From Papaver somniferum (taxonomy: Eukaryota; Streptophyta; Magnoliopsida; Ranunculales; Papaveraceae), in assembly GCF_003573695.1 (NCBI RefSeq), contig NW_020650970.1, positions 506,665 through 570,664 of the forward strand: a DNA stretch of 64,000 bases, written 5' to 3'. Below are positions 30,961 to 41,652 of the stretch, one piece after another. The position numbers and the translations under genes are program-made. The notes under the pieces were generated by a model, which did not search any database, was not told where the DNA came from, and saw nothing but the letters and a program-made list of their open reading frames with translations. Numbering within the stretch: the first letter of the stretch is position 1; every line of letters begins with the position of its first letter.

Positions 30961-31956
30961 TCAACATGGGATAGAGCACATGTTGAGTTTGGAAATTAAG
31001 AGCTTGAGGCGCGCAGAAGACAGCGCCTTAGTAAAGAGATCAGCAGGTTGCAGCTCAGAAGAAACAAATGATAAGTTGATGATCCGTTTCTTGTAATGAT
31101 GACGTACAAAATGACAGTCAATTTCAATGTGCTTTGTACGTTCATGAAAAACATCATTATGAGCAATGTGAATATCAGCCTTGTTGTCACAGTACAGTGG
31201 GCTTGGTTCTGACAGAGTAACTCCCATATCCTCTAGAAGCCATCGCAGCCAAACAATTTCTGAGGTTGAGTGTGCAAGAGCTCTATACTCTGCTTCAACA
31301 CTAGAGCGGGAAACTACGTTTTGTTTCTTGCTGCGCCAAGATATTAATGAACTGCCTAGAAATATGCAATAGCCTGTAGTTGAGCGTCTGTCTGCAATAT
31401 CTCTTTCCCAATCTGAATTTGAATATGCACGAAGGCAGAGATCAGAAGTGGATGAAAACGTAACTCCTTGATACAATGTCCCTTTGATATAACGTAAGAT
31501 TCTGAGTACAGCTGCATAGTGAGTGGATCGCGGAGCAGCCATGAACTGACTAACTATATGCACTGCATGACTGATGTCTGGTCGAGTAATAGTTAAGTAG
31601 TTTAGACTTCCCACAAGCTGACGGTACAAGGTGGGATTAGAAAGAAGTTTTCCATCAGAAGGACTAAGCTTGCTGTTCAATTCAAGAGGTGTGGCTGCAG
31701 TTTTATTATCCGTTAATCCAACACGTTGAAGAATGTCTGATGCATATTTTACTTGAGAGATGAAACAATCATCAGATGAGTGATCAACTTCTAAACCAAG
31801 AAAGTAACGTAAGGAGCCTAGATCCTTCATTTCAAAACATGAACTAAGATGTGTTTTAAGAGCATCAATGCCTTTCATGTCATCACTTGTAATGACCATA
31901 TCATCTACGTAGACGAGTAGAATAACCATACCCCTTGTAGTTGAACGAGTAAACAT
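30961..31956 (-). pseudogene. pol: C3 pol: RT C-terminal half and RNase H
   Basis: This frame holds the RT catalytic box LLVYVDDMVITSDD near its start, then SLRYFLGLEV, RPDISHAVHIVSQFM and the RNase H part (SWRSKKQNVVSRSSVEAEYRAL, then FHERTKHIEIDCHFVR and PADLFTKAL). It is offset from the upstream frame by a frameshift near 31957-31992. RNase H removes RNA template during cDNA synthesis. Apart from the frame break it looks intact. Confidence 0.9.
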
Positions 31957-31992
31957 GGCTGAATCATATGCACTTTGAGTGAACCCGAATCG

Positions 31993-33546
31993 TTAAACAG
32001 CATTGGAAAACTTTTCAAACCAAGCACGAGGTACTTGTTTGAGTCCATAGAGAGGTTTACGGAGCCTACACACTTGATTAGGTGAGTAAGACATTCCAGG
32101 TGGAGGTCGCATATACAGTTCTTCTTGAAGATCTCCATGAAGAAAGGCATTTTTCACATCCATTTTATGTAGACTCCATTTTCGAGCAACATCAACAACA
32201 AGAAGAGTACGAAATGTGGTCATACGGGCAACAGGGGAAAATGTTTCTTCATAGTCTATACCATACTCCTGAGTGTATCCTTGAGCAACTAGACGGGATT
32301 TGTATCTAACTATCTTGTCGTCTGAGTCAGTTTTAATTTTATATACCCATTTACTTCCAATTACATACTTTCCTGGAGGTAGCACAACCATATCCCAAGT
32401 ATGAGCTTCTTTGTGGGCAACTAATTTTTCATCCATAGAGTGTTGCCAGACTGGTAGTACAGATGCTTCCCTGTAAGAAGTTGGTGCATGCACATATAAA
32501 ATCGATGATAATGAACAATGATAGTCTGCAAACCTGACTAGTGGTCGACGATTTCGTGTTGGTAAGGTAACATTATCAGATATAGGATCCCCTTCTGGAG
32601 AAGCTGCGTCAGGACTAACCATAGAGTGATCTTGTATTGCTTCACTATTTTCAAGAAGAGTAACATCTGTGGAGGGAAACTGAATGGATGTTGATGGAGA
32701 ATTGGACTGAATGGATGTTGATGGAGAATTGGACTGAGATATATCCTCAAAAGGATCTAGATAGGAGAACTGTTCTAGGTTGGGGGATTTACTAGTGGGG
32801 AGAGACCAAAAGGGTATATTCTCCCAGAATGTAACATGTCTGGAAACACGTAATCTTTGACTCTCTGGATCATAGCAGCGATAACCTTTTTGTTCTATGC
32901 CATAGCCTAGGAATACACATATAGCAGTCTTTTTGCTAAGTTTGGTTCTTTCTCTCTCAGTAAGAAGAACGAAGCAGGTTGACCCAAAAACACGAAGCTC
33001 AATGTAATCTGGTTTCTTGTTGTATAACCGTTCATATGGAGATATTCCTTCTGTAACTATGGATGGAATACGGTTTATGTTGTAGACTGCAGTCAGGACT
33101 GACTCACCCCAAAAGTTAGAAGGAACTGACGCTGACAAAAGTTGTGTTCTAGCTGTCTCTATGATATGGCGGTGTTTTCTGGCTGCAACACCATTTTGCT
33201 GTGGAGTTTCAGTGCAAGATAATTGGAGAAGGGTACCTTCTGTTGGAAGGAATTCTCTGAAAGGAGTTGATATATACTCTCCTCCTTGATCAGCTCTGAA
33301 TGTCTTGATGGTCTTTCCAAATTGGGTCTTGATCATTCTAGAAAAGGTTGTGTAAATTTTTAAAAAATCTGATCTAGAACTGAAAAGATATATCCAGGTA
33401 AAACGAGAGAAATCATCAATAAAAATAACATAATATAGTGCTCCTCCCTTAGAAATAATAGGAGATTTTCCCCATACTTCTGAGTGGATGAGATCAAAAG
33501 GCTTGACAGAAGAGCAGTTTGTTTTCCTAATTTGCATGAGATGCAA
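31993..33546 (-). pseudogene. pol: C3 pol: integrase and RT N-terminal half
   Basis: The integrase core is clear: [10 protein letters not shown], then [23 protein letters not shown] and [14 protein letters not shown]. The usual first catalytic Asp (HSDVWG) is Glu here and the catalytic Glu (GVAERKHRH) is Ala, so it should not integrate DNA. Next come the copia integrase C-terminal region ([27 protein letters not shown]) and the RT start ([45 protein letters not shown]). A 27-bp tandem duplication (SNSPSTSIQ twice) sits at about 32685-32740. Confidence 0.9.
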
Positions 33547-34514
33547 TAAGGTTCTTTATCAACCTGAATAGTTCCTAATAAACCACTATTTATCATATGA
33601 GTGAGACGAGAGAAGGACACATGTCCTAACTTAGAATGCCATGACATAAAAGGAGACACAAACTGAGAAAAGGAATTTGCAGTTGCAGTTGCGGCAAGCT
33701 CACTCTTTGACAGCCTAGGAGAAACCAGTCTTTCGAGAAGATACAATCTTCCTACTCTACGGCCTATCCCAACAAGCTTCTCTGTCTTGGGATCCTGTAT
33801 CACACAGCCAAAATAGAAGGAGTAAATGTTAAATCCATGATTAAATAATTGTCCAATTGATATAAGGTTCATTCTTATCTTTGGAACAAGCAACACATCA
33901 GATATATGTATGTTGTCAGAGATTTTAATCTGACCAATATGACTGGCAGCTAGTTCAGATCCATATGCAGTTTGGATTGTAGGTATAGTAATAGGACTTT
34001 TCTGCTCAAATATGCTAGAATCAAATGTCATATGGTTAGAGGAACCTGAGTCAAGAAACCAACCATATGAAAAGCTACCTGTGGAAGTAGATAGTGCAGA
34101 TGCTGCTGTAGAGTTATTGTTGCCCATTGAAAGTGCCTGTTGGAGCATTTCTTGTATGTCATCTAGGTTATTTGGTATAGATGCAGGTGCTGCATGAGTG
34201 GATGGTGCAGATACATATCCAGTTCCATTAAACCTTCTTCGTTCTCCCATGTTTCTGGAAGATGGTGAGGTGCAGTTTGATACTGAATGTCCTGGTTCCT
34301 TGCAGTAGTTGCACTGAATTGGAGAGCTTGATTCTTGTTGGATTCTTTGAGAACCTGAGGTGTGAGGTCCACTCTGCACTGGTGTCACAGTGCAGTTCTT
34401 GGCTAAGTGACCTGGTTTCTTACAGTTGTAGCATTGAGTTTGTGAAAAATCACGAACTGTCTTCTGTGTATTGAAGTGATTGTTGAGGTTTGCACGTGAA
34501 GGAGCTGCAAACAC
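33360..34514 (-). pseudogene. C3 gag C-terminus, protease and GAG-pre-integrase
   Basis: Two CCHC knuckles are present: CYNCKKPGHLAKNC (residues 28-41) and CNYCKEPGHSVSNC (68-81). The retroviral-type protease motif follows (WFLDSGSSNHMTF), then the pre-integrase zinc region ([28 protein letters not shown]). The frame changes near 33546 into the integrase frame. Two knuckles rather than one is a variant within copia gag. Confidence 0.88.
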
Positions 34515-34562
34515 AGCTGGTATATCAGGCTTGATTCTTTTCCGAGTTTCTTCTGTGATGAG

Positions 34563-35168
34563 TTATGATAATGCAGCTTCTACAGATGGAAGAGGTGATC
34601 GATGCAGTATTGAGGCTCTTACAGTCTCGAAATCATCTTTTAATGCCATTAAGAGCTGAACTAGTCGCGATTCTTCTCTGTATTTCTGCCATAACTCTAT
34701 GTCAGTTGTCCAGTTGGGTTCCATAAGTGCTAACTGGTTCCATATAATTGACATCACAAAGTGGAAATCTGAAACATATTGTTCTATTTGTTGTTTCATA
34801 GATCGGATATCTTGTTCTAGCTTGTAGCGTTGAGCAAAATTAATTTGGGTATACCTCTTTGAAAGGAAGTCCCATGCATCTTTAGCAGTTTCAAAACCCG
34901 TAAGCTGCATGCTTATGGGAGTTACAACTGTGTTGCTTATCCAGGTTAATATCTTGTGATTGTTGACTTCTCAGCTTTCAGCAGTTTCTTCTCCATCTTC
35001 TTTTCCTTTCTCAGTGATAACGACACCAGTTGCAGGCTTTTTGGTTCTTCCATCAATATATCTCCACATGGCTTTTCCCTTGAGAAAACTCCTCATTAAG
35101 AAGGACCAATGATTGTAGTTGGTTCCATCAAACTTCACAGTAATGGGTTGATAATCTTCACGCGACAT
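34563..35168 (-). pseudogene. gag: C3 gag, N-terminal part
   Basis: The start at 35168 gives MSREDYQPITVKFDGTNYNH and RSFLKGKAMWRYIDGRTK, typical of copia gag. After a break at 34911-34970, a second frame continues with TAKDAWDFLSKRYTQINFAQ and WQKYREESRLVQLLMALKDD. A stop at 34563 separates it from the knuckle region. Confidence 0.85.
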
Positions 35169-35290
35169 GTTAAGTGATAATGTGAGAGGATAGGTGATAC
35201 TAAGGTTTGAGTTTTATGATTCAAGTACTGATTATTGGTTGTTGTTTGTTGCAGCGGAAACACGATTTGATTTAGGGTTGTGAGGAAACT

Positions 35291-35303
35291 GGCTCTGATA
35301 CCA
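35291..35303 (-). other. C3 primer-binding site
   Basis: The minus strand reads TGGTATCAGAGCC immediately after the LTR end CTGTCA: a perfect copy of the tRNA-iMet complement. Confidence 0.92.
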
Positions 35304-35499
35304 TGACAGAATTTGTCATGGTATATTGGATTGAGATAAAAGATACAATAACGAATTACATGTGCCTGGTCTTATATACAAGAACCAGAGATAAAACATG
35401 AAATAACTTGGCTTACACGACAAGTAATGTACAAATACAACAGATATGCTAGAATCTACAGATATGGTATATCTGCAGGATATATCTCGTAATAACCTC
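35304..35499 (-). mobile_element. C3 copia element: 5' LTR (191 bp) and right target duplication
   Basis: The LTR spans 35304-35494 and ACCTC at 35495-35499 repeats the left target site. It contains a short palindrome at its end (ATGACAGAATTTGTCAT) that is shortened in the 3' LTR. Confidence 0.9.
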
Positions 35500-35949
35500 T
35501 TCTTTTGTTCCATCTATTGAATCTGCTACTTTGAATGTTTCCCGTGGTGATTATAGAAATACAAGGAACTATGCACAATCTGGTACTGGAGGAATCACTA
35601 TTCCTGGGAATAGTAAACGTCCCAGGCCATTCTGTGATTATTGTACCAAAATCGGTCACACTAGAACAACTTGCTGGAAGTTGAACGGATATACCAAAGA
35701 TTTACCAAAATCTTCTCGTGGGCCTGACGTTCCGCTAGCTGCTGCTGTTACACCCATTGCTGCACTGGTCCCTCTTGCTGCATCGAGCATCATTTTAGCC
35801 CAGTACCAACATCTCATGTCGCTGCTGGAATCCAATGCCGTTGCTGGTGATACTGCTCCATTCGCAAACATCGCAGGTAGGTCTCTTTCCTGTACTGTTA
35901 ATTCTTGGATAGTAGATAGTGGTGCTACTCACCACATATGTTCCTCTTA
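35500..35949 (+). pseudogene. C2 gag C-terminus and protease start
   Basis: This resumes the gag interrupted at 30767. It contains the CCHC knuckle CDYCTKIGHTRTTCWKLNGY and ends with WIVDSGATHHICSS, the aspartic protease motif DSGA followed by the HH-I pattern typical of copia. A TAA at 35947-35949 then stops it. Confidence 0.88.
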
Positions 35950-37168
35950 ATCATTATTTACTTCTCATAACTTAGTTTCTAAACCAATCCATGTTCAATT
36001 ACCAGATGGATCCCATACATCTGTGACTGATACATCTGTGACTGATATTGGGTGTGTTGATCTATCACCCACTATCAAACTATTGAATGTTTTCTATATT
36101 CCAAGTTTTAAATTTAACTTGCTTTCTGTCAGTCAATTGACTCAAACAGCTAATTGATGTGTCTCATTCTCAAACGGAGATTGGATGGAGTAAATGCATT
36201 GCAGGCCTCTACCACTTCAGTTCTCAACCATTTTCTTTATCTGTTAGCACAAATAAATCTGTTAATCCATGGCATCGTCGTCTCGGCCATCCAAACATGG
36301 ACTGTTTTAAATTTTTAGCTAGTCAATTTCCTTACATTAATTCTCAGTGTAATCAGTTTTCTGATGTTTGTCCAAGGGCGAAACAAACTCGTCTTAAATT
36401 TAATAAAAGTGTTTCTTCATCTTCTCATGTTTTTCAATTAATCCATGCTGATATCTGGGTTCCCTTTTCAATTCAGTCTCTTTCCGGTGCAAATTACTTT
36501 CTTACTATTGTAGACGACTACTCTAGATGCACTTGGGTCTATCTAATGAAAACCAAATCAGAAACTTTAAAGTTTCTCCAATATTTTTTTTAACTTTGTT
36601 ATGACTCAGTTTGGTCATAAAGTTATCACCATTTCCTCAGGTGTGGATAATTTAATCATTGCATCATTGCAAACCTTTCGGTCTGACAATGGTGTTGAGT
36701 TTAAATCAAAAGAACTTCAATCCTGGTTTCATGAAAAAGGTATTCTTCATCAAACAAGTTGTGTTTATACTCCACAAAGAATGGCATTGTTGAACGCAAG
36801 CGTCGACACTTGTTAAACGTAGCAGGTCTTTACGTTTTCAATCCAATTTACCCCTGCTTTTTTGGGGAGAATGTGTTCTTGCTGCTGCTTATTTAATCAA
36901 TAACTTGCTATCTCCACTATTATCTCATAAATATCCTCATGAGCTACTACTTCGACAGCCTCCAGATTATACTAATCTACGTGTCTTTGGTTGTCTCTGC
37001 TTTGCGAGAAACACTCGTATTTCTCACAAATTCGACCAGCGTGCCAACCCTGGAATTTTCGTTGGATACCCTCATGGTCAGAAGGGTTACAAGATTTACG
37101 ATCTAGCAACTAAATCCATTTACACTTCTAGAGATGTAGTGTTCCATGAACAGTCATTTCCATTTTGA
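35950..37168 (+). pseudogene. C2 protease end, GAG-pre-integrase and integrase
   Basis: Segments in several frames give WHRRLGHPNMDCFKFL (pre-integrase zinc region), LIHADIWVPF (first catalytic Asp), FLTIVDDYSRCTWVYLMKTK, FRSDNGVEF (second Asp) and YTPQRMALLNASVDTC. In the last, a frameshift destroys the usual QNG-VERKHRH segment with the catalytic Glu. The C-terminal region follows: RVFGCLCFARNTRI, GYPHGQKGYKIYDL, TSRDVVFHEQSFPF. It is dead by frameshifts near 36595, 36778 and 36815. Confidence 0.85.
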
Positions 37169-38037
37169 TGATTTCTCTCATAATTCTATTGTACTAGACC
37201 CTGTACAATCTTCAGAATCTTATCTCTATGATTCCATTTATACTTCTCCTGCACCTATTTCGTCGGCATCTTTACCACAGTTACACTGTGATGATCATTC
37301 AGCTGAAACTGCAGGCCATTCCGCTGCTAAATCTCCACAGAATGTTGGTTTTTCACATCCTTATTCTACGGTTTCTCCCTCACCTGTAGTTCCTTCTGTC
37401 AGTTCATCACCAGGTCCGTCTGACACCCTGCCTGGCCGATCTTTCTCAGGTCAGTTGCTGACTAATCCTACACGTTCCTCTCCAGGTCAGTTGCTGACTT
37501 ATCCTACACCGCCATTTGTACGATTATCTCCAGGCCAACCCTTCAGTCCGCCTGTACATTCATCTCCAGGTCCGTCTTTATCTTCGCCTGCACAATTTTA
37601 TCCAGGTCTGTCTTCTCCTTTACAAACCCACAATCCCGTGATTTCGTCTGAGATACAATCTTCAGAACACTCATCTCGATTGGCAAATCCAACTGCCTCT
37701 TCATCTGACCGGTCGCCTTTGTCGTCAGTACCACTCAATTCAAATCTGCCATTGGTAAATCCAATTGCATCTTCACCTGGTATGCCATCTTTATCATCAG
37801 TACCAATCAATCCAATTAATCCAGCTGAACATTCACGACCAATTCGTGATCGTCATCCTCCAGTCTATTTGCAAGACTATCACTGTTCAGCTGCACGATG
37901 TCAATCAACTTCTGCATACCCATTGACAGATTATTTATCTTATGATAAATTCAATCCAAGTCATAAGGCTTTCTTATCTGCTGTTCTTCTCAATGAGGAA
38001 CCAAAATCCTTTTCACAAGCAACCAAGTGTCCACAGT
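37146..38037 (+). pseudogene. C2 integrase-RT linker, Ser/Pro-rich
   Basis: This low-complexity linker between integrase and RT contains repeated SPGQLLT(N/Y)PT, SSPGPS and LSSVP(L/I)N words from short tandem duplications. It ends with RDRHPPVYLQDYHCSAARC, a copia signature before RT. Stop at 38037-38039. Such linkers evolve fast in this family. Confidence 0.75.
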
Positions 38038-38048
38038 AGCGTGCTGCA

Positions 38049-39495
38049 ATGGCTAAAGAGATTTTGGCCCTGCAAACTAATGATACCTGGATAATGGTTG
38101 ATTTACCACCTGGCAAAACAACAATTGGCTGTAAATGGGTCTTTAAGATTAAATTCAACTCTGATAGCTCCAGAGAACGCTATAAAGCTCGCCATGTTGC
38201 GAAAGGATATACTCAACAGGAAGGTATCGACTATTACGATACTTTTGCACTGGTTGCCAAGTTAGTAACTGTTCGTGTGCTGTTGTCTGTGACGGAAATC
38301 AAAGGATGGTCTTTACACCAGTTGGACATGAACAATGCATTTCTTCAAGGTGATCTCGATGCAGAAATCTATATGCGCATTCCACCAGGTATGGCACGTA
38401 AAGGTGAGTCTAAAGTATTCAAACTTAAGAAATCTCTTTATGGTCTTAAACAAGCTTCTCGTAAATGGTTTTCAAAACTCAGCTCAGTCTTATTGGCTGA
38501 AGGCTTTCAAAAATCTCTATGTGATCATTCTCTTTACACATATCATCGAGGTACAACTTCGATTTTTGTTTTAGTTTATGTCGATGACATAATTATAACT
38601 GGCACGGATGATAGCTTCATCAATTCACTTAAGCTACGTCTGGCCTCTCATTTCTCTATTAAGGACCTTGGATGCTTACAATATTTTTTGGGTATTGAGG
38701 TATCTCGTTCTTCTAAAGGAATTTTCCTTTGTCAACGAAAATATGTCCTTGATATTCTCAAAGACTCCGGTCTCACTGGTGCTCGTATTTCACCATTTCC
38801 GATGGATGCACATCTTAAGTTAACACCCACTGATGGTAAATAGTTAACTGATCCAAGTTCTTTTCGGCGACTTATTGGTCGTCTCTTGTATCTTACAGTC
38901 ACTCGTCCTGACGTAACTCATTCAATGAATTATTTGAGTCAGTTTATGCAGAAACCTCGCACATCTCATATGGATGCTGGTCATCGTATTCTTCGTTATC
39001 TCAAAGGAACAATTGGTCATGGCATATTCTTGTCTTCCAGTAGTTCCCTTTCTCTACACGGGTTCACGGATTCTGACTGGGAAGGATGTCCAGTCACTCG
39101 TCGTTCTACTACAGGTTACTTAGTAAAAATAGGTGATAGTCCTATTTCCTGGAAATCCAAGAAACAGCCTACGGTGGCTCGTTCTTCTCTGAAGCCGAAT
39201 ATCGTTCTTTGGCTAATCTCACAGCAGAATTACAATGGTTATATTATCTCTTTCCTGTGATAGTCAAGCTGCAATTCATATTGCTCAAAATCAGGTTTTT
39301 CATGAACGGACTAAGCATATAAAAATTGACTGCTATTTTGTTCGTGAAAAATTACTCAGTGGTTTGATTTTACCAAAACATCTTCTCTCCGCTGATCAAT
39401 TGGCAGATGTTTTTACGAAACCGTTGGGAGCTCCACAATTTAGTCGTTTGGTTGGCAAGTTGAGCGTACGTTCTGGCTCTACCGCTCCAACTTGA
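38049..39495 (+). pseudogene. pol: C2 reverse transcriptase and RNase H
   Basis: RT: WIMVDLPPGKTTIGCKWVFK, the LDMNNAFLQGDLDAEIYM box, SLYGLKQASRKWF and the catalytic FVLVYVDDIIITG. A TAG stop at 38841 follows TPTDGK. RNase H: RPDVTHSMNYLSQFMQKPR, RRSTTGYLVKIGDSPISWKS, then a frameshift near 39195-39245 and FHERTKHIKIDCYFVREKLL with QLADVFTKPLGAPQF. The position before a GAGGGG tract and the LTR is standard. Confidence 0.88.
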
Positions 39496-39499
39496 GGGG

Positions 39500-39759
39500 T
39501 ATTAAATCTCACGTGTATATACATATTTCACATAAGTACAAGTTGTTATACTCTTTCCTGGTCCTCCTATTCTTTTGCTAAGAAGTCCTATTCTATAGTT
39601 GTTTAGATTTAGTTTTGTTGTAAAGTCCGGTTCTACTGATGTACCTATTCTCTAGTTTATTTCTGTTTCGTATTTCCATCTGTAAACCTAATGTAATCCA
39701 TATAAATACTATGAATGAAATCAATCTCGTGAGAGAAACTTCAAACCAATATTCGTTTA
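39500..39759 (+). mobile_element. C2 copia element: 3' LTR (260 bp)
   Basis: It follows a polypurine tract (CTTGAGGGG) and repeats the 5' LTR with a short deletion near the end (AATCTCGTGAGAG). The element inserted in the right LTR of the TRIM. Flanks (GACCT and GCCCC) show no convincing 5-bp duplication. Confidence 0.85.
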
Positions 39760-39845
39760 GCCCCAAAGGTTATAAATTACTAAAGGTTATAAATTATCGC
39801 AGGATCTTAGATAACCCACACAATGTGGGAGTAATAATCTCAATA
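39760..39845 (-). mobile_element. TRIM element: remainder of 5' LTR
   Basis: The minus strand reads TATTGAGATTATTACTCCC through TAACCTTT and matches LTR 29574-29461. An inner CTAAAGGTTATAAATTA is duplicated in tandem here. This completes the LTR broken at 29738. Confidence 0.8.
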
Positions 39846-40693
39846 GTTCGTGAACAACTTGAAAAACTAGTTAACATGAACTTCTCTTTCTACGCCAGTT
39901 TGGGAACTGTCAATTCAATTAGTGAAAATCTAATAGGTCGTCAACATTTTCAACAGAAAGAACCCAATCTCGAATCCAGCAACACTAACACATATGACAA
40001 AACTCTGATAGCAAACTTATATCGACACTTGCAATTTTGTTTAGGTCGTTTCTTAGATCCAGTAGAGAGGAGTGGCCCGACTTTGAAACGTGTTGGTTTC
40101 CCAATACACATGGGCTGTCGCTGTATACGGAATTTGGTTTATTGTGAAATTGGAATCATACCTATAGTCCTACACGAGGTCTCAGTTGATTTGGTTTATT
40201 TGGCTTACTGTATATGAGTTGACAATTTTAATACTTGCGTACTGGCATTGGCTAGCGAATTCAGTGAATGGCATATGGACATATTTTCCACGAACAAGGC
40301 GTCGAAGTCCTTATCTCATCAATTGTATGAACTTTCTAGGATTGACAGATGTAACAGGACTATCTCGTGCAGTCAAATTCAGGGGAATATAGCAACAAAA
40401 CTAACCGCTTCAAAGGAAATTGCAAAGAAACAAAGTTCTAATTAAAATGCAAATTCATTAGAATATCAAACTTATCTCAGGAAATAGTCACATGCAAAGT
40501 CCCGGCAATAGCAAATTCAAAGTTGTTGCAGCAGAGGGAAAGGCTCAGAAACAAAAAATGGAAAACAAAAACTTATTAAAGAAGACATGAAATTAAATTC
40601 GGGCCGATACCTTCGAATCCTTCTAGCTCCAGCTCCTTACAATTTGAGAAGAAGAGTTTTATTTACACTGACAATTCTCTTTAATCCCCTCCT
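39846..40693. other. Spacer, no gene recognised
   Basis: GAACTGTCAATTCAATT (about 39904) repeats the sequence left of the TRIM (about 29442), a small duplication of flank. The 192-aa frame that crosses from the C2 LTR into here has no recognisable domain. The 3' part shares CGGCAATAGCAAA-type words with flank of the other F-box copies. Confidence 0.45.
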
Positions 40694-41346
40694 CTAACAT
40701 AAGTTAGGGGCTTTGGATAGACAATCCATTGATTTTTTGCTGCACTTGTCAATACGAAAGCCAGGGGCTAGTTTATAGCTTTGTGAGAGAAGCCTTATTC
40801 CTGCATCAGTAATCTTGTCACACCACGAGAGGTTAACAAACTCTAAGGATGGACAACATTTTGCCAGGGCCTCTAAACCTTTATCAGTAATATGAGAAAA
40901 TCTCAAACTTAAAACTGTCACACGAGGGAACCATGAAAATATTAATGACAATTCCCTATCTGAATACCGATAGCCATTATGTAAGCAAAAATATTGAACT
41001 TTGGATCCAAAGAACTGCGACTTTGATGTTATAAAATCTTTTATCTCAGGACAGCTTCTTAGAGACAAATATTTCAGGTTTTGGAATCGAATCAGCAACT
41101 TACAAACAAGTATGGTAAACTTTTCGGAACTAATTTTGGATATTGATCATGTCGTTTATTATGATACCATTGGTTACAAGTTAATCCGAAGGAATTACGA
41201 TCTTCTCTTGCTTTTAAGCACTTACATATAAGATTTAGACAATCATTGGGGAGGTTTGTGACATTGCTTGAGTTGCTACGGACTTCACGCGGACGGTCAT
41301 CAATACCAGTATAATTCTTTCCTTCTTGTTCACCCATAATAGCCAA
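40694..41346 (-). pseudogene. F-box/LRR gene, FBL12-like, frameshifted and short
   Basis: The start at 41346 gives MAIMGEQEGKNYTGIDDRP; the F-box follows (VTNLPNDCLNLICKCLKARE, DRNSFGLTCNQW). After a frame change at about 41100-41170 the LRRs begin: LLIRFQNLKYLSLRSCPEIK, then SLIFSWFPRVTVLSLRFSHI, TDKGLEALAKCCPSLEFVNL and WCDKITDAGIRLLSQ. It ends SMDCLSKAPNLC with a stop, roughly half the length of plant FBL12. A 'GTAAGT' at the shift could mimic a donor, but coding similarity runs straight through, so a frameshift is likelier. Known role of the family: substrate adaptor of an SCF ubiquitin ligase. Best preserved F-box copy in the window. Confidence 0.75.
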
Positions 41347-41652
41347 AAGAATAAATCTGAAGTACTAAAGCAAAAAGAAAAAAAAGAAACCTATCGGCTT
41401 CTGACGCAACAGGGATGGAGACAGAATTGCAGAGATTGGAAGGAGGCCGAAGGGTTCTAAACTTCTTATAACGAAGTCCTAAAAGTCTTTGAATTTTGTA
41501 AACCGGTTTCTGTTATTTCAAGATCCAGTTTAGTTAAGGGGTTGTCTAACTTTTATTTCTTCCATCTTGTCCAACAAGTGGCATGAAATTTCATGCAGAT
41601 GTAAAGTTCCACGTATCGATCTCAAGAAATGCATCCGTAACTTGATCATTAA
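41347..41652. other. 5' flank of F-box/LRR copy
   Basis: It shares AGAATTGCAGAGATTGGA- and TTTTAGTTAAGG-like words with the upstream regions of copies A and B (about 24670 and 24806). No gene was seen. ATTAA directly precedes the C4 LTR. Confidence 0.45.

Noticed and set aside
39639..40217. 192-aa open frame
   Set aside because: It starts inside the C2 LTR, crosses the TRIM remnant and ends in spacer; a chance frame through unrelated sequences.
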